Positions 10,849-25,171 of a stretch of DNA of 64,000 bases are shown here, piece after piece (the stretch's first letter is position 1; each line of letters begins with the position of its first letter). This DNA is from Meandrina meandrites. Its lineage: Eukaryota > Cnidaria > Anthozoa > Scleractinia > Meandrinidae. The position numbers were made by a program, and so were the translations under genes. The stretch is taken from positions 10,177,701 to 10,241,700 of the forward strand of contig OY855913.1 in the NCBI GenBank assembly GCA_963693305.1, read 5' to 3'. Under the pieces are notes generated by a model that did no database searches, had not been told where the DNA came from, and saw only the letters and a list, made by a program, of their open reading frames with translations.

Positions 10849-13800
10849 ATGGCAGACGAAGAAGCTGTGCTCAAGAAAAAGGTAAGGGTAAGCTCTTAAA
10901 GGTGAATGGAAACCAGCCGTTAGTGTAAACAAAGCAGCCACCATTCGCCCTCTTCGTCCGATATATGCAACTTGCTGCGAAGAGGTCGCGTCTTGTTTGA
11001 TGCAAAGTCTTTCGCACAGTGCTTGTTTACTTATTGTTGAACTTAGGGCTTCTTATTACAATACGTGACTTTATAAAACGTTTGCATGCCCCAACGATCG
11101 TCAAAGACGTTTTATTTCCGTTCATACTGAGCTCAGCTGTGGGAAATTTTTTTTTTGAATAAACTCGTTATGATGAAAGATCACTAGCTATTTGATCGAC
11201 AAGCTCGTTCGAGCTAATTTAAAGGAAGAAATATAAGCTTATTTATTTTCAGTCTTACTAGTTAGCTGTCCTGTATGCCTGTATGTGCAAAATCGGTTAT
11301 AAATTGCAGTATGTAAATTTGAGAACAACAGCTTCCACTCGACTTACTTTAGTTTTGTAATTTGTAAACTTAATTTGCCATCGATAAGCTTAGTCGTGGC
11401 CAATTTTGTTTTCCATGGCCGTCGACTCTGGACTCAATATTTTGTAATTTTGGCTGATTTTCAGCACAGATTCTGTTACAATAACATTGTTTTAATTTGG
11501 AAGTTTTTGATTTACATTCTTTTGAAATTGGATTTGCCACATTGTAACTCTCCGGATTTTTGCGAAGCATTCCATTTTTCCTATTCTCAGACGTGAAATT
11601 CCAAAAACCTTAGTTGAATTTATCAAGCTTCAACATGCCGAGAATCGCTTGCAAATTTACCCTCAGTTGTCAAATAACACAGTTACCACCCATTAGTTTG
11701 CTATATTAGAATTGTGAATCACAACAATGGCAATTTTAAGAAGCTTATATTAAACTTATGTCGTTCATTACTAACAAGTGGGTATATCTTCTGTCTTAAC
11801 CAGACAGCTCTGTAATGGGAAATGACTAAACAATAATTTAGTATCGTTTTACCTGACATAAGTCAACATTTACTGTTAAAAGGATCGGTTTGTAAATATT
11901 TTCATGGAATGTTTAGCTGCAAAGTGATATAGTCTTCGCATGTTGTCGAGAAGATTATGAGTTTTTTTTATTTCAAGATAATCTTTTGTTCCATTCATTT
12001 GATCTTGAATGTTTTCATGCATACAACTGTGTTCGTTCTCTCTGTTGTCTAGCAAAGTTGTTTGGTCACCAACAGACATTTTGCAGTTCCATACTCAGAA
12101 ACAGTTCAAATTAATAATCTTTGGAAAATCGAGACACTGGTTAATTTGCTTATTGATAGCTGTTATGCTTCACTTAGCCCTGAATTAATTTACAAAGCCT
12201 CTGGTTTTATTAACTGAATTATTGTAATACTACATGGGTTTGAATGATCTGTCTTGTTTTGTTCTCAGCTTGCAAGGGAATTGTTCAATTGTTTATGGGA
12301 GATTCCCTGAATGATTTCTTTGTAGTAGAAATATGTGTAAACAAAACAGCAAATGCCCTAAATTGGATAACCACATGAACAATATACATGACAGCAGCCT
12401 AATGAGTCAAAATTATGTGACTTGAACCCAGGTTAGCCAGGTCTGTTTTCTTTTCTCTGGTAATAAAAATTTCATGTAGTTGTTGAAAGTTGATTTACAA
12501 AGCTTCTTACAGCTTATTGAACAAAGGGTAACCTACATTTTGAGAGCAGAGCAAACATGGCAAGAATGTCAAATGACTGCTGTAAAATTAGATTTCTGAA
12601 ATAGGTAGTATGTTTAGTAACACCTCATTGCTTTGAGAACTCTGTTTTTAACTGCACTGGCCATGGGCCAAGCTCAGTTAAATGTACAGTCTGTGACTTT
12701 CCAGGGACAGTTCAGAACCAGTTCAGAACTAGATTAATTTTAATTCTCTTTTCTCTGCATTTAACAATTAGTTGTTATCAAGGTGTAGAGCTGTATAGAT
12801 TGGGCCACAGATCTATCTATTTTTCAGTGTTGGATCATATGTTATCATACACCTGTACATAACATTTCTCATAGTACCTCTCTCCACCCAGGTGTATAAG
12901 TGGGTACCAGCAAAATTATGCTGGGGGTAACCCTGCAATGGACTAGCATCCCATCCAGGGGGGAGTAGAAATACTCCTAGTCGCTTCATGCTACAGAAAT
13001 CACAATAAGCTCTGGCAGTATTGGCCACTTGGCTTGACACAGACTTACAGTTTACTCAACTCTATAAAGTCACTCACAAAACAGTAATTACTAAATTTAT
13101 GTGATCTTCCAAAAAAAAAAACTCTCCTGCCTCAAAAAAGAAATGATAGCCCCCCCCCCCCCCCCCCCCCCATCCTAGATCTATCTCCTATCTGGTTTTC
13201 TTGTTCATTATTAAATTGTCATGATCTACAGTCTAGGGAAGGGTAGAAGGGGGCAGGAGGTGGGGGTTTAACAGATTAACCATACACAGATATTCATAAA
13301 TTGTTGTCAAAAATTCGCAAACATTGGCCATGTTCTAAATGAGCAGGGAACTGAGTGCTAATATTTAAAATTGATTGAATTAAAAAATGGGGCCCGTCAT
13401 CTGAAAGAGCATCCACCTATCCCTCCAATCCATACTAAGCTCTCTTATTTTTGTGATTTTGGAGTGTACTATGCCTTTGCGCTTAAACCAATAACTCTCA
13501 AACTTGGTAAACTTTCTGTCTAATGTTTGGATGCTCTTTCAGATGATGGGCCCCATTTTCATTTCAATCGATTGTAAATATAGGTACCCAGTCCCCTGCT
13601 CATTTAGAACATGGCCAATTACCTGGGCAAGTGTTTTCCAGTAATTATTTAACATTTTTTATTTTTACATGCAGTTGGAGGATACCACTGATTTTGAAGA
13701 AAGACGGGAGATCAGACAACAGCTTAGAGAATTACGAAAGAAGAAACTTGATGCGTTACAATCTGATTCAACAGCAAATGACAGACCAAGGAGAAGGGAA

Positions 13801-16800
13801 AGAGTGAAAAAAGAAGAGCAATCGACTGTCATCAAAGAGACGAAAACTTCAGATGTTAGCGACGGTGATTCCTCGCAGCGACCCGCAACACAAACTACTA
13901 TAGAGGTAAATTATAGTCGCACAGTTATAACTGATGGATCTACGGAAAATGGTATTGAAAATGGACATGTTGAAAGTGAGAAATCTGTTGAGGAAGAAAC
14001 AGTTTCCGTTGAGAATGAAAATCCTGTGGAGGAACAACCAGTCGAGATTGAAATTGGGACTCAGTTTAGTATACAAATAAATGGAGAAAAAAGTGGTCAG
14101 GATAGTGAGGAAGATCAAGGGGAAACACCACCGCAAGAACTTTCAACAGAAACTGAAACTGTAGTTGAATCTTCTGAAACAGTAGCTGACGATGAAGAGC
14201 CTCAAGACAAGGAAGAAGAAACAGAAGAAGTTGAATTAACACCAGAAGTGGTTGAGAAGATGGAAGATGTAGATCAACTGGAAAAACTGGTGAGATAATA
14301 CTTCTCATAAAATGTAAAACCCTATGATACACCACCCTCCCCCTCCCCTTCCCCCTCCCCTGCGCCCTGGCCCCCCTCCTCTTCATTCTTGCACACGCTT
14401 GGGCGACATACAGGTCAGAGTCAGATATATTTGAAAACACTGAAGAGCCAGGGACTCTAAGGGTCCCCCTATGTTAGAAAAGCATTTTGTTTTTGGAGAA
14501 TAGCACCCAGGGTCCTCTAGTTCCCAAATCCTTAATTGCACTTTGGATCATTTATTTTTGACTGTCTTAAATAACAGGGGGGGTTATTGGCCCACCTGTC
14601 AGCTAAAGGGAAAAACATTCCAGTTAGACCCATAATAGTTTATTGACTTACAAATGCTATCGATGCCATAATAACTTTTAACTTACAAATGCCATTTATT
14701 AACTTGCAAAAGCCATAGATGCCCAAATAATTTATCAACTTTCAAACTTCCTTTGGAGGTGTGGTGGCCTATTCAGAGTCCAGCCCACTAACCAATAGCT
14801 ATTGGTTAGTGGGCTGGACTCTGAATCAAGCGGTCTGGGTTCGAGCCCTGGCCAGGGCACTTGGGCAAGACACTTTACTCTCATAGTGCCTCCCTCCTCC
14901 CAGGTGTATAAATGAGTACCAACAAATTTAATGCTGGGGGTAATCCTGCAAAGGACTCTGATCCCATCCAGGGGGGAGTAGAAATACTCCTAGTCACTGA
15001 ATGCTTTGGGGTAAGTTCTGGCCCAGTGGCGACTAGGCTCATATGCAGACTCTATCTACAAATGTCCTAACAGAACATTGTACTTCAAATAAAAAAAGGC
15101 AATAAAAAAGTTTGCAAGTAGAGTGCACATCAAAACATTTCATCACAGTGACTTTCTTGCAATAATTTTTGCTCATCCCAAATGTTTTTTTAAAGCTGCT
15201 TCCACCCATCCCTTCCACCGGATATAGATTTACATGTAAAAGCTCCTCCAGTTAGAAGCCTTGCCTTGCCAAAACCACTTGCATAGTTCTGTAACTAAGC
15301 CCAGGGTTTATAAATGGCATTTTATGGTAGCTGTAGTACAATTAGGGGCCTCTATATATGTTTATTAACTGAAAAAAGTAATAGATCATTTTCAGTGGTA
15401 GAGTTTGCAATATCAAGATCATTTCCATAATATTTGTTAGTGAATAGAAAGATAGGGAAAAACCAGATTGTTGCCCAACAAGAAGCTCTTTGTGTGTCTA
15501 GTATCCAAAGTATTTTTAAAGAACATTTATTTTAATCACACATACAACATTTACAAGCCCAAAATGTACAGTACACCAATTTACGACCTGGTAATTTGTG
15601 ACAGAATGATTAAATTCATCTTGACTTATCCAACATTTTTTCTTGTTGATATTTTAGCTCAAAGAAGTTCCTCTAAATGAATATGCCCTGAGGAAGGCAA
15701 TAAGATTGCAAATAAGGCAGTTGAGAGTCAAAAAAGGTAAGCCTTGTTCTCTTCTCATTTGGAACAAAAAGTCGGTCCGCATTCGATTGTATTTTGTCTT
15801 CTACGAGAATACCTAGACTTGGTTAGTTTGCCAAAAAAGTGAACTTTACAAGCTAGTACCTAAATTTCTGCTGCTTCTACTGTGTGTTACTTCCGTGAGA
15901 GATGTGGGAATTAAGTGAACTTGGCTTTGATGGCTGTTTTGATCCAGACATCTCTCTTGGGAGTATGGCTGAAATTCAGGCTATACACGTCAGTTGAAAA
16001 AATTAACTTTACTTTTTTGTTCAATCGTATTAATTTTTTGCTTCGCTTTGACACATAAAATGTTAGCCACAGAAACAGCCAAATTTCTTTGGCTGCCTAC
16101 ATTTTGATACCAGAATCACAGTGATGTACACAGCTTTAAGCCCAACAGCAAAAAAAGACTTGTTAAAAGTGCAAAATAATAGTACTAAATTGTGCAACAA
16201 TAATAACTCCAAAACCAGCAGCAGAAAAATGTAATTCTTACAGTCAAAATACTCAGTGCGTGCCGCTTAGAATTCCGGAATGGTTTTGATACATACATAC
16301 ATACATACATAAAACTTTATTTATCCTCGAATTTAATATAGCTAAGACAAGCTAGTTTCTTCGAGAAACAAATGAAATATATATTAAAATAAAAATAAAA
16401 TAAGTAACAATATTAACAATATTATTATATCCGTAACATATCAGATAACAATATTATTATACTATAATACTATAGACAACGATATTATTATAACAATATT
16501 ATTATATCCGTTAACTACTTACACATTAAAACTAACGGCGAACGGATTGCATTATTCGTTTCAAACATTCAAATTTAATTTGAATATTGTAGATCATCCA
16601 ACAGTGAACACGTGAGCACGTGAACCTGTAAAAAATAAACCAATCAAATTGCTTCATTTCTGACAGGCTCATGTGTTCACGTGTTCACGGTTGTATGATC
16701 TACAATATTCAAATTAAATTTGAATGTTTGAAACCAATAATGCAATCCGTTCGCCGTTAATCAAAACTTTTCCGGAATTCTAAGCGGCACGCGCTGAGTA

Positions 16801-19800
16801 TTTTGACTGTAACTGAGTACCAAAACCAACGTTGAATTTAATTCTAAACCACAGGGCTCAACCTTGGCAGTAGGCAACAAGCCAAATACTAGTAGATTTT
16901 CGTTTTTGGCTGGTGGAATGCTCGCAGTTACTACCCATGTTGACTAATAGTTTTGTCGACCTTGAAATCTAGTGACATATTTAGTACTCACAATTGATGA
17001 TGCATTATTGTACAAAATGCTAGCAAAAAGAGCGTTTTGCCTTGTGATTATTGCCATTTTACTATAGCCATAAGCCCATACTGTTGAAAAAAGTTAAGGC
17101 CGAGTCCTGAACCAGATGACATGAGTATAGATGTGATATAATTGTACCTACCTCTTATATTACACCTTCTTTCAGTGTTACGTGCATAGTGCCTATCTTT
17201 CAAAATCCATCCTCTGGCATCATTGTTCAACATCTTTCGACATGTTAAACAAACAAGGATCGAAATCCACCAATCACATACTGGTGTTTGTTTCATGTCA
17301 CTTCTTCCACAAGTTCAGAAGGTCATGCTAGTGGGCTGTGATAAGTGGAATTAGATTCTTGTTTGTCTAGCATGTCGAAAGACAACGCTGGAAGATGGAT
17401 TTCAAAAGATAGCCCACTATGCATGTAACACACTGAAAGCGTGTGTAACATATTTTACTTAACTTTTGTCAATCAATCTTGTCAGTAACTATTGCGTGGC
17501 CCCAACTGAAGTTGGTATGCTGCACATAAGGTAACAGTGTTGAGAAAATGCTGGGGACGACCTACATTGTTACCCTGCCTAGTATGTAGCTTCTTTTTCC
17601 TGGTGCAGTAGTATGACTTGTGATGTGTTTGAACTACAGCAATGCAAAAAGTTGTTCGACCAGCAGCCAAATTCAAGTCGGAGGCTCCTGCGCCTAAGGG
17701 AATGAGGTTAGTACTGGGAGCATGCTGCAATCATGAGACAACTAAGTAATCTGTTACCTGTCTTTACTCACTTTTATATTCACAGAAGCAAGCAGAGAAA
17801 GCGAAACCATGTTGGGTTTAAAAAAGGTTAATCGAGTCAGTGAACGAGATAATTTAGCAGAAAATGATGTACCATCAAGAAGTACACCATCTGAGCGCTC
17901 TTCATCACAGATATATGGAACTGATGAATTCAATACTGAAACTAAAGCTACAGCTTCAACACAGATGAAGACTAATAATGATGATGTGAAGCGACAATCG
18001 GTGGCAAGTGACTCTGATGTAGATGACGCTTCCATGTCCAGCTCTACATCTGAGGGAACATGTACTTCAGAACTTAACCCCAAAACCCCACCTCCACGGC
18101 CTCCAAAACCTTCGAGACCTTCTTCCACACCAAGCACCACAAGTACCAGGACGGATGCAGAACTCAAAGGAGATTTCAAAACTAAAATACTTGGGACTTC
18201 TGCAAGCCCTTTGAGAGATCTGACGAAAAAGAAAAAACCATCAGGGCCAGAGCAACTGGATTTCCGAGGACAACTGAAGAAGACTGGTTTGAGAGCTGAT
18301 AAAGACTTGACTGCCCAAGGTAAAAAGCAGCAACAGTTTCAAGAGGGAGACTTCCGTAGACAGCTGAAGTCGACTGGTGTGGATACAGCAAGAAATCTGT
18401 CTGCATCGAGAAATGTTGGTAAGAAAAAGGGAGGAGTTGAACAGGTTGATTTCAGAGGACAGTTAAACAAAACACAGGGTTTGGAAAGTGCACTGGATAA
18501 AAAAGCCCCAACACGCCCTCCTCCAACGTACTTATCAAAGAAACCTGTACCCGGTGCTTTGGCTTCGCAACCCCCTGCAAAAACGCAAACAACAGAAGCC
18601 AAAGAGGATACCAAGACAGCCGATGTGAAAGAGGTCCGAAAGATTTCTAGCGCAGACTTACTGAACATGGTGCATAAGCCTGTTGAGACATCTAGAGAGA
18701 GCTTTCTTGTGCAGCGAGGTATTAAAAAGGCAGAAGCATCAAAATCTGCAGCGGCTCCGAAATTCATAGCACCATCAACAGGTTCCTCTGATGAGACCTT
18801 TCATGCTCAAATGGCACGGAGAAAAGAGAGATCTGAAAAGCTTATCCTTCCTGCTAACGATTCTCAAACACCAAGGAGGACTTCTACTAGTGATGAAACA
18901 AAAGATTTTCGAGCTGTCCTGAAAAAAGCTGCTGCTCAAAAATCAAGAGGGATGCCAAAAAGAACTGATCTGGGCACAGAGGAACAGCCTTCAACTGGGG
19001 AAGTGAAACAGTAAGTTTATTTAATTATAATTATTATTTTTATTTGTGTGTTCATGTACTGTACATGTTTAGTTGTTAGTGTTGTGTCTGTTGTACAGTG
19101 TGATTTCTGCTTGCTTTTAATTGACTAATCTTCACTATAAGATTCTCTCCTATTGATGTCTATTTTCTTTCTTTACCTAACCTCTGCAGAACCTGCCTTC
19201 AAGTTTGTCTGGCATGAAGAACTCTTTTGTCTATTCTGTCAATAAATTATTGTAACATTTTAAAAGGCCACTTAAGTTTTAAGAACATGTGCCAGAATGT
19301 ACTCAATGTATGCTGTGTACGAGGAAAGAAACATGGTGATGATGGAATCAGAGTGGATAGAACTTTATGGAGCCTTGTTATAATTATATTTCTGTGGTCA
19401 AAAACTTTTGTTACATAAGATTGTGAGATTGTAAGCAGTTTGTCTTTTGGCGGTTTGTTTCACTAAAAATTAAACCATCTCTGTACTGCACACAATTTTT
19501 TAAGTCTATTCTGAGTTTGAGGAATGTGGATCACTGCTTTCAAAGTAAGACAAAATTTTGAGGTAGCACATTAAAGTGCAATTTAGAGTTCATATTTCTT
19601 TTATGCCAAACTGAAAAATTTCTTTCAGGAGATTTAAGAATTATTGTAGTGTCACAATGAGAGACCTTATTTTTAACCCTTTCAGTCCCAGCTGCACACT
19701 TTTATTTCTCATTGTTGATTGGCATACAATTCCTGTAGTGCCGCCCATCAAAACTGTATTCTTTATCCTCTCTCTTGTCTTCTTGGTGATGTTTTGATTA

Positions 19801-22800
19801 TTGTTATGAGAAACTGGATGTTGAGCACTTTTGGGAGTGAAAGGGTTATAAATGTCAGCCTTGAAAGTTTTTTTTTCAAATCCACATATCAATAGCATTT
19901 TTCTAAGCAATTAAGAGTGATAGAAATTGCAGCAGTTGTGGATTGGAGAGCATGTAAAATACATGTAGGTCATGAAAACATTTACATCTGTTCAATTTTT
20001 AAGAAGATAAGTGCTTTTGTAATTAAAAGGCTTTTCAGCCCACCTGCCAATATGTGGTCAATTATGAAATAAACACTAGGATTATTGTGATGTCAATAAT
20101 GATCTGGATCAGTTGTTATCTGGAGATAAGCATGAATAAACAACAAATCCCAAAACAGATGTGGTGTGTAGTTTCATTTATTTTAGATAGTGAAAGTGAT
20201 ACATAGAAACACAAAGAAAACTATTCCAAAAATGTCTCATTTCCAACCAATCATGTCAGTGCAATAGTATATTGTTCTCTTGGAACAAATGACACAAACT
20301 ATTCCAAGTATGCTCATTACCGACCAATCACCTAAAAATAATTATTGTTTTTCTCGAGTGACAGCATACTTTCTGCAGAAAATACCTGTGCTGGTAAACG
20401 ACACCTGCTGATTTCAGAATTTCAATAACAACTGCGTGAAATTACTTGTTATAATGCTGCATTGCTTAATGTCATCCTTTTGCTAATTACAAGTTTAAAG
20501 AGAGCTCAGCAGCATTAGCTATAAACTACATGTAGTTTTATTTCTGGTCAATAGGAATGACCTTTAAAGATCAACATGGCCTTTATAATTAAAACCAGAT
20601 CACTGATAAGATTTGTGTTGTCAAACTGTTTGTAGTTTAATTATTTTGATGATAACCAGACTGTAACAGGTTGTCTGTTCCATTTCCACCTTTAACTGTA
20701 TATTCTTTCCTCCAAGCTATAAACTCTTTGCTTTACTAACAGCTTAACCCTACTTACTCTTTGCATTGTGTATTGTCTGTGCAATTTAAAGTCAAAATAT
20801 GTCGAACAGCAGTTCGAGATGTTGAGTGTGATAATAATGTGTTGTATGTAGTACCAGGTATTTATGGTATTTTTATTCAAAACTATAATAATTATCATGT
20901 TCAGGGTTGTTTTTATTAAAAAAGCGGGATGATCATATCAAGTCACCAATTTCAACTTGTGTGGTCATTCTACAACACATTGTTTCTAGTAGAGTCAGAC
21001 CCCAAGTGTTCTCCACTTGAGCAGAAAATCCTTTTAACTGTGCCCATTCAAATGAAAATTACCAATCATAACATTCACCTGTGAGCTGTTCGTTTTTCAA
21101 TGTTTCCCATGTGAAAAATTTAGGGAATGTGTCACATCTGTATTATTTGCACACTTTTAGAAGATAAAATGTTAATCACTGTGCCAGTATTTGATTTAAC
21201 TTCACTCAGAGCCTATTAATGTTCTTTTCAAGACCTTTTAGGGGGGGGGGGGGGGGGAATAATACAAGGGAGTCCTTTTGATTGAGATAGGGGAGGGACC
21301 TAATCTTGAAAGAGTTGTACATGAAAATGGAAAAGAAGTTTTAAAGTGATCAGCAGCAAATTTCTCCTTTAACATATACAAATAATTTTTGTACCAACAC
21401 CAGCAAAGAGAATTTGTATTTTTAGTTTAGCAGTTAAAATAAATGGCACTGCAGGTTTCAGTCAGTGTGATTCTGGCGTTCAGAAATTTGTACTCCTCAC
21501 TCAATTTATTGTTAATACATTCAAAATAATCATTAGTGAGCATGTTCAGCATGGTGGGGCACTGCGTGGCATTAAATTTTGGAAGGGGGAGTGGGTATAT
21601 AATATTGATATGCTGACTTCTGTTGATGAGTGTTAGTTCTTTGCATGGTTATTTATACATAACAGATGGAAATAACATAATTATGGTGGAAATATTTCCA
21701 GTTTTGAAGGAATGTGTTTAGCCAGATGTAACTCTACTAAGAAAAAATTCCTTAGTATTTTTTGCTTTTAAGTTTAAGGCCAGCTCATTAAGGAATTGTT
21801 TACAGATCAGATGAATGCCTTTGGCATTGCCTTGACTCAAAACAGTTTACTATACTGCCCCAAATCAATGGTTTTGAACACAGGATTAACATTATTGGAA
21901 TGTTCAGTGTTTTATTTATAGCTTAAAGGAGCCTAAAAATTGATTAACATTTTGCAAATTACTAGAACAGCTTAATTTCTCTAAATAATCCAAAATAAAT
22001 TCTACACATCTACACAAAGCAATCTATTTGTAGCAGACAATAATTGGAGTAAACTCCTTTTAATAAGACAAGAAATATTTCTTTCTCTTTTACTGAACTA
22101 TTTTCTAAACAATGAATTGTACTGTTCTTAGATTCAGAGACTCAATTAAATTGTTTGCTCTCTTTCTTGTCTAGGAATGAACGATTTTCCATAGACATCC
22201 AAGACAAAAACGAACTTCAGAAGTTGCGAGCTGATCTAATGCGGCAACGAAAGGAATCTACAGGAAACAAAAGTATAACAAGTACTGTTGAGCAAGGAGA
22301 TGGCGGTAAAGAAGTCACGACCACGATGGAGAAGACCACTGAAGTGGAAGAGACAGACGGGGGACAAGCTGAGATAACGACAGAAGTTAAAAAGACAACT
22401 GAGGTTCACAAGGTGGGCGGAGCAACAATGACAGTGACTAAGACGTCTAGAACAACTGAGGTGCGGCAAACAGGAGGAGGTAAAGGTTGGTGGATTTTTT
22501 TGTTATTTGGCAATTTTAAAGGTGGGCCAATTAAAAACATGGTCACTACAGGCTAATACAGTCCTCGAAAAGATGTACTAGACCAATAGGTAAAAGTAGA
22601 AAGCATTCCTCCTTCTAAAGCACTGTTAGCAAATTGTTAGCTTTCTGACAGTTTGCTGACAATAGACTGTATTAGTATTCTTGGTTTTGGCACTAGCGTG
22701 CAATGGAGGGCAATGCGGGGCAGTGTCGTTAAAAAGGGCTTCATGTGATTTGAATTTGAAAACATTCCCTGCATAACCCTCAATAAAGCAAGCTAGTTCC

Positions 22801-25139
22801 AGTCCAATACCAAGAATACGAGTATGGTCTATTGGTAAGTGGTATGTCACCTGTCTGTATATTGTTGGTACACTGTTGTGAGGTTGCTGTTTAAATATAA
22901 CACCAGAAATTGTTTCTGTCCTTCTTAGCTTAAAGGTGATAACTGAGTTCCAGTGGTGGGCTGTGACAATCCTTGATGTCTCAAGTCAATCCACTCTCAT
23001 TTCCAAACCCCCCTCCCCTCCAGCCCCTTCATGACGTTATGGTGGATTTTCTTTATGCCTCTCACAAAATGACTTCAAGTGAAAGGTTGACAAGTTAGTT
23101 GCCACTGTTGACGACCCATTACAGATCAGGTGTAATGGACAACCCTCTACACAAAGGAATGTTTACCAGCTAAAACAAATTCTGGGACAAGTCTACCTTC
23201 TATCCTCATTTGTAACCAGATATCCTTCCAAAACAATAATCATGTTATTTCAAACTGTCATTTCAGCTCGTCAAGCATTTTCTGAACAAAACAACCAATA
23301 ATGATGGACTCAAAGGCTTGACGTAAATATATATGCTATTACCAATGCGTAAACATATCAAAATATTCAAAACAAAAATAAAAACAAACCTCAGACTGCA
23401 TACTGGAACTGCAAACTGCAAATCACCTTAAACAGTAGTCTGGGCAAAGAATAATTATGTTTATTAAGATTGTAGAGTTTGTGTGAGTGTACAATGTTTA
23501 GGCCTGCCCAAACAAATTCATCACAGACTGTAGAAGTGTGATCTGGATATTAACCATTTTGACAATTTGTTATTCACTTGCATAATTGTTTAGCACTTTC
23601 CATAGTCTGTAAAAGAAACATGTTTTATTCATTTATGCACCTAAAAAGCAGGTGCTTGTAGCTGCTAAGTCATTATCAGCTCCTTTTCACCTTCTTTTGT
23701 TGGCATTAATTTTTAATGACTCTTTTGTTCGAAAAGCACCCTTTTGTCAATCATACTGTTTACAACTATACTAAACTTTGATGCATCTTAAATTTATTCA
23801 TTTTGGACAATAGCAGGTTCAGTGTTTTTTCTGTTTTGACAAGGGAAAGTTTTCTTGTGATAGTGAATATTGTGGCAAGTTCTCTATTAGTGATTCTGTC
23901 ACTTGAACAATTCTCAGTGGTTTTGAAAGGTTCTGCTGTTACCCCTGGTAAGAAATTGAAAAGCTTGATAGTCTTTCTAAACAGGTCTAAAGCATCCCTG
24001 CTTATTTGTTTCTTGCATGAAAAAATCATGTTCAATTATCAGCCCCTAGAATATTGTACATGTATGGCTAGAAAAGTATGTAAAACAGAAAATAATACAG
24101 CTAGTTAAAGTTATGACAGTTACAAAGTTTTAGCACATTATACACATGTATTGAGAAAGTGGAAACATTAATTTTTGTGACAAAATTCAGTGTGTTGCAA
24201 TGCTCCTGTGTGTTTAATACATGTATTTGTTGTAACTTTGGTATTACTTCACATAAAGTCATATGAAATCCAGTCCAAAAATAATACTCAAAATCGTATT
24301 GAATATGAGGTAGTTTACAACTGTACAGTAAAAATAAATGCAAAACTTACTATAAATTATAATAATTATTATTCAGTTCAATCACACAATCATAAAATCA
24401 ATCTTTTCTTGAAATTGCATACTAGAACCTTGAAATTCAGCATGTCATTTTTTTTGACAGTACCACAGATCAGTTCCCCATTACTTTTGGATTTAGTCTG
24501 AGTCTTTACTTCAAAGAAACTTTTCTAAATTCACGTATCAAATAAAGCTGTTTCATAAATAAATCATAATGTTTTGATCTTGACAACAACTCAAACAGAA
24601 CTGTCTCAAGAATACATTGAAAAGCTACAAGATCAAAAATTCATTTGGATGATGTTATAATATTAACTTGCAATTATTTTCTTTGAGCCAAGTTGTACCA
24701 AACAAGTGTTCATCATGTTTCAATTTAGCAATTCTTAGTGATTATAAAAAATTCCCACTTCCTCAACGCAAGGCTTCAAAGTGTTTGTTAAGTTGGCAGG
24801 TGCTATTAAGGTTTCAAAACCATGCAATTGTAACATTTCATTGTTCTTGTCCCAATTTCTTTGTCATTGATAGGAAAGTCTATCGACGCACTGTTTGCAG
24901 AGAAGAAGAAAGAAAAGATGATGGCCAAGAAGAAGCAACAGACAGACACAAAGAACATGAGATCGGCTTTCAAACAACAACTGGAGGCTCAATCCCCAAA
25001 AGTGTATGTACAAGAAATTGTTGTTTGAAAAATTGATTCCGTGACTTCAATATTTTAAAGGACAAAGGGAAAGCAGTCTTCAGTTTTACTCCTTTGTATG
25101 GTGCTTGATGACCTCTAGCAAAATTTGAAGAGGAACATT

Positions 25140-25171
<32 letters not shown>

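Larger units (their letters stand above)
14290..15657. other. Smoothelin intron 2
   Basis: Holds the palindrome-headed SINE and a C/T-rich stretch at about 14330-14390. No other coding sequence is seen. Confidence 0.6.

Noticed and set aside
13849..14136. 95-codon minus-strand frame
   Set aside because: Shadow of exon 2 with no protein-like features.
14066..14440. 124-codon minus-strand frame opposite smoothelin exon 2
   Set aside because: Antisense shadow of the Glu-rich coding exon. The 17754-18179 and 18339-18767 minus frames are the same kind of shadow.
14799..14880. Genuine tRNA gene
   Set aside because: The B box is good but the cloverleaf cannot be completed, and the body matches a dispersed SINE.
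24190..24501. 103-codon frame in smoothelin intron 6
   Set aside because: AT-rich chance frame between two well-supported exons in another phase.
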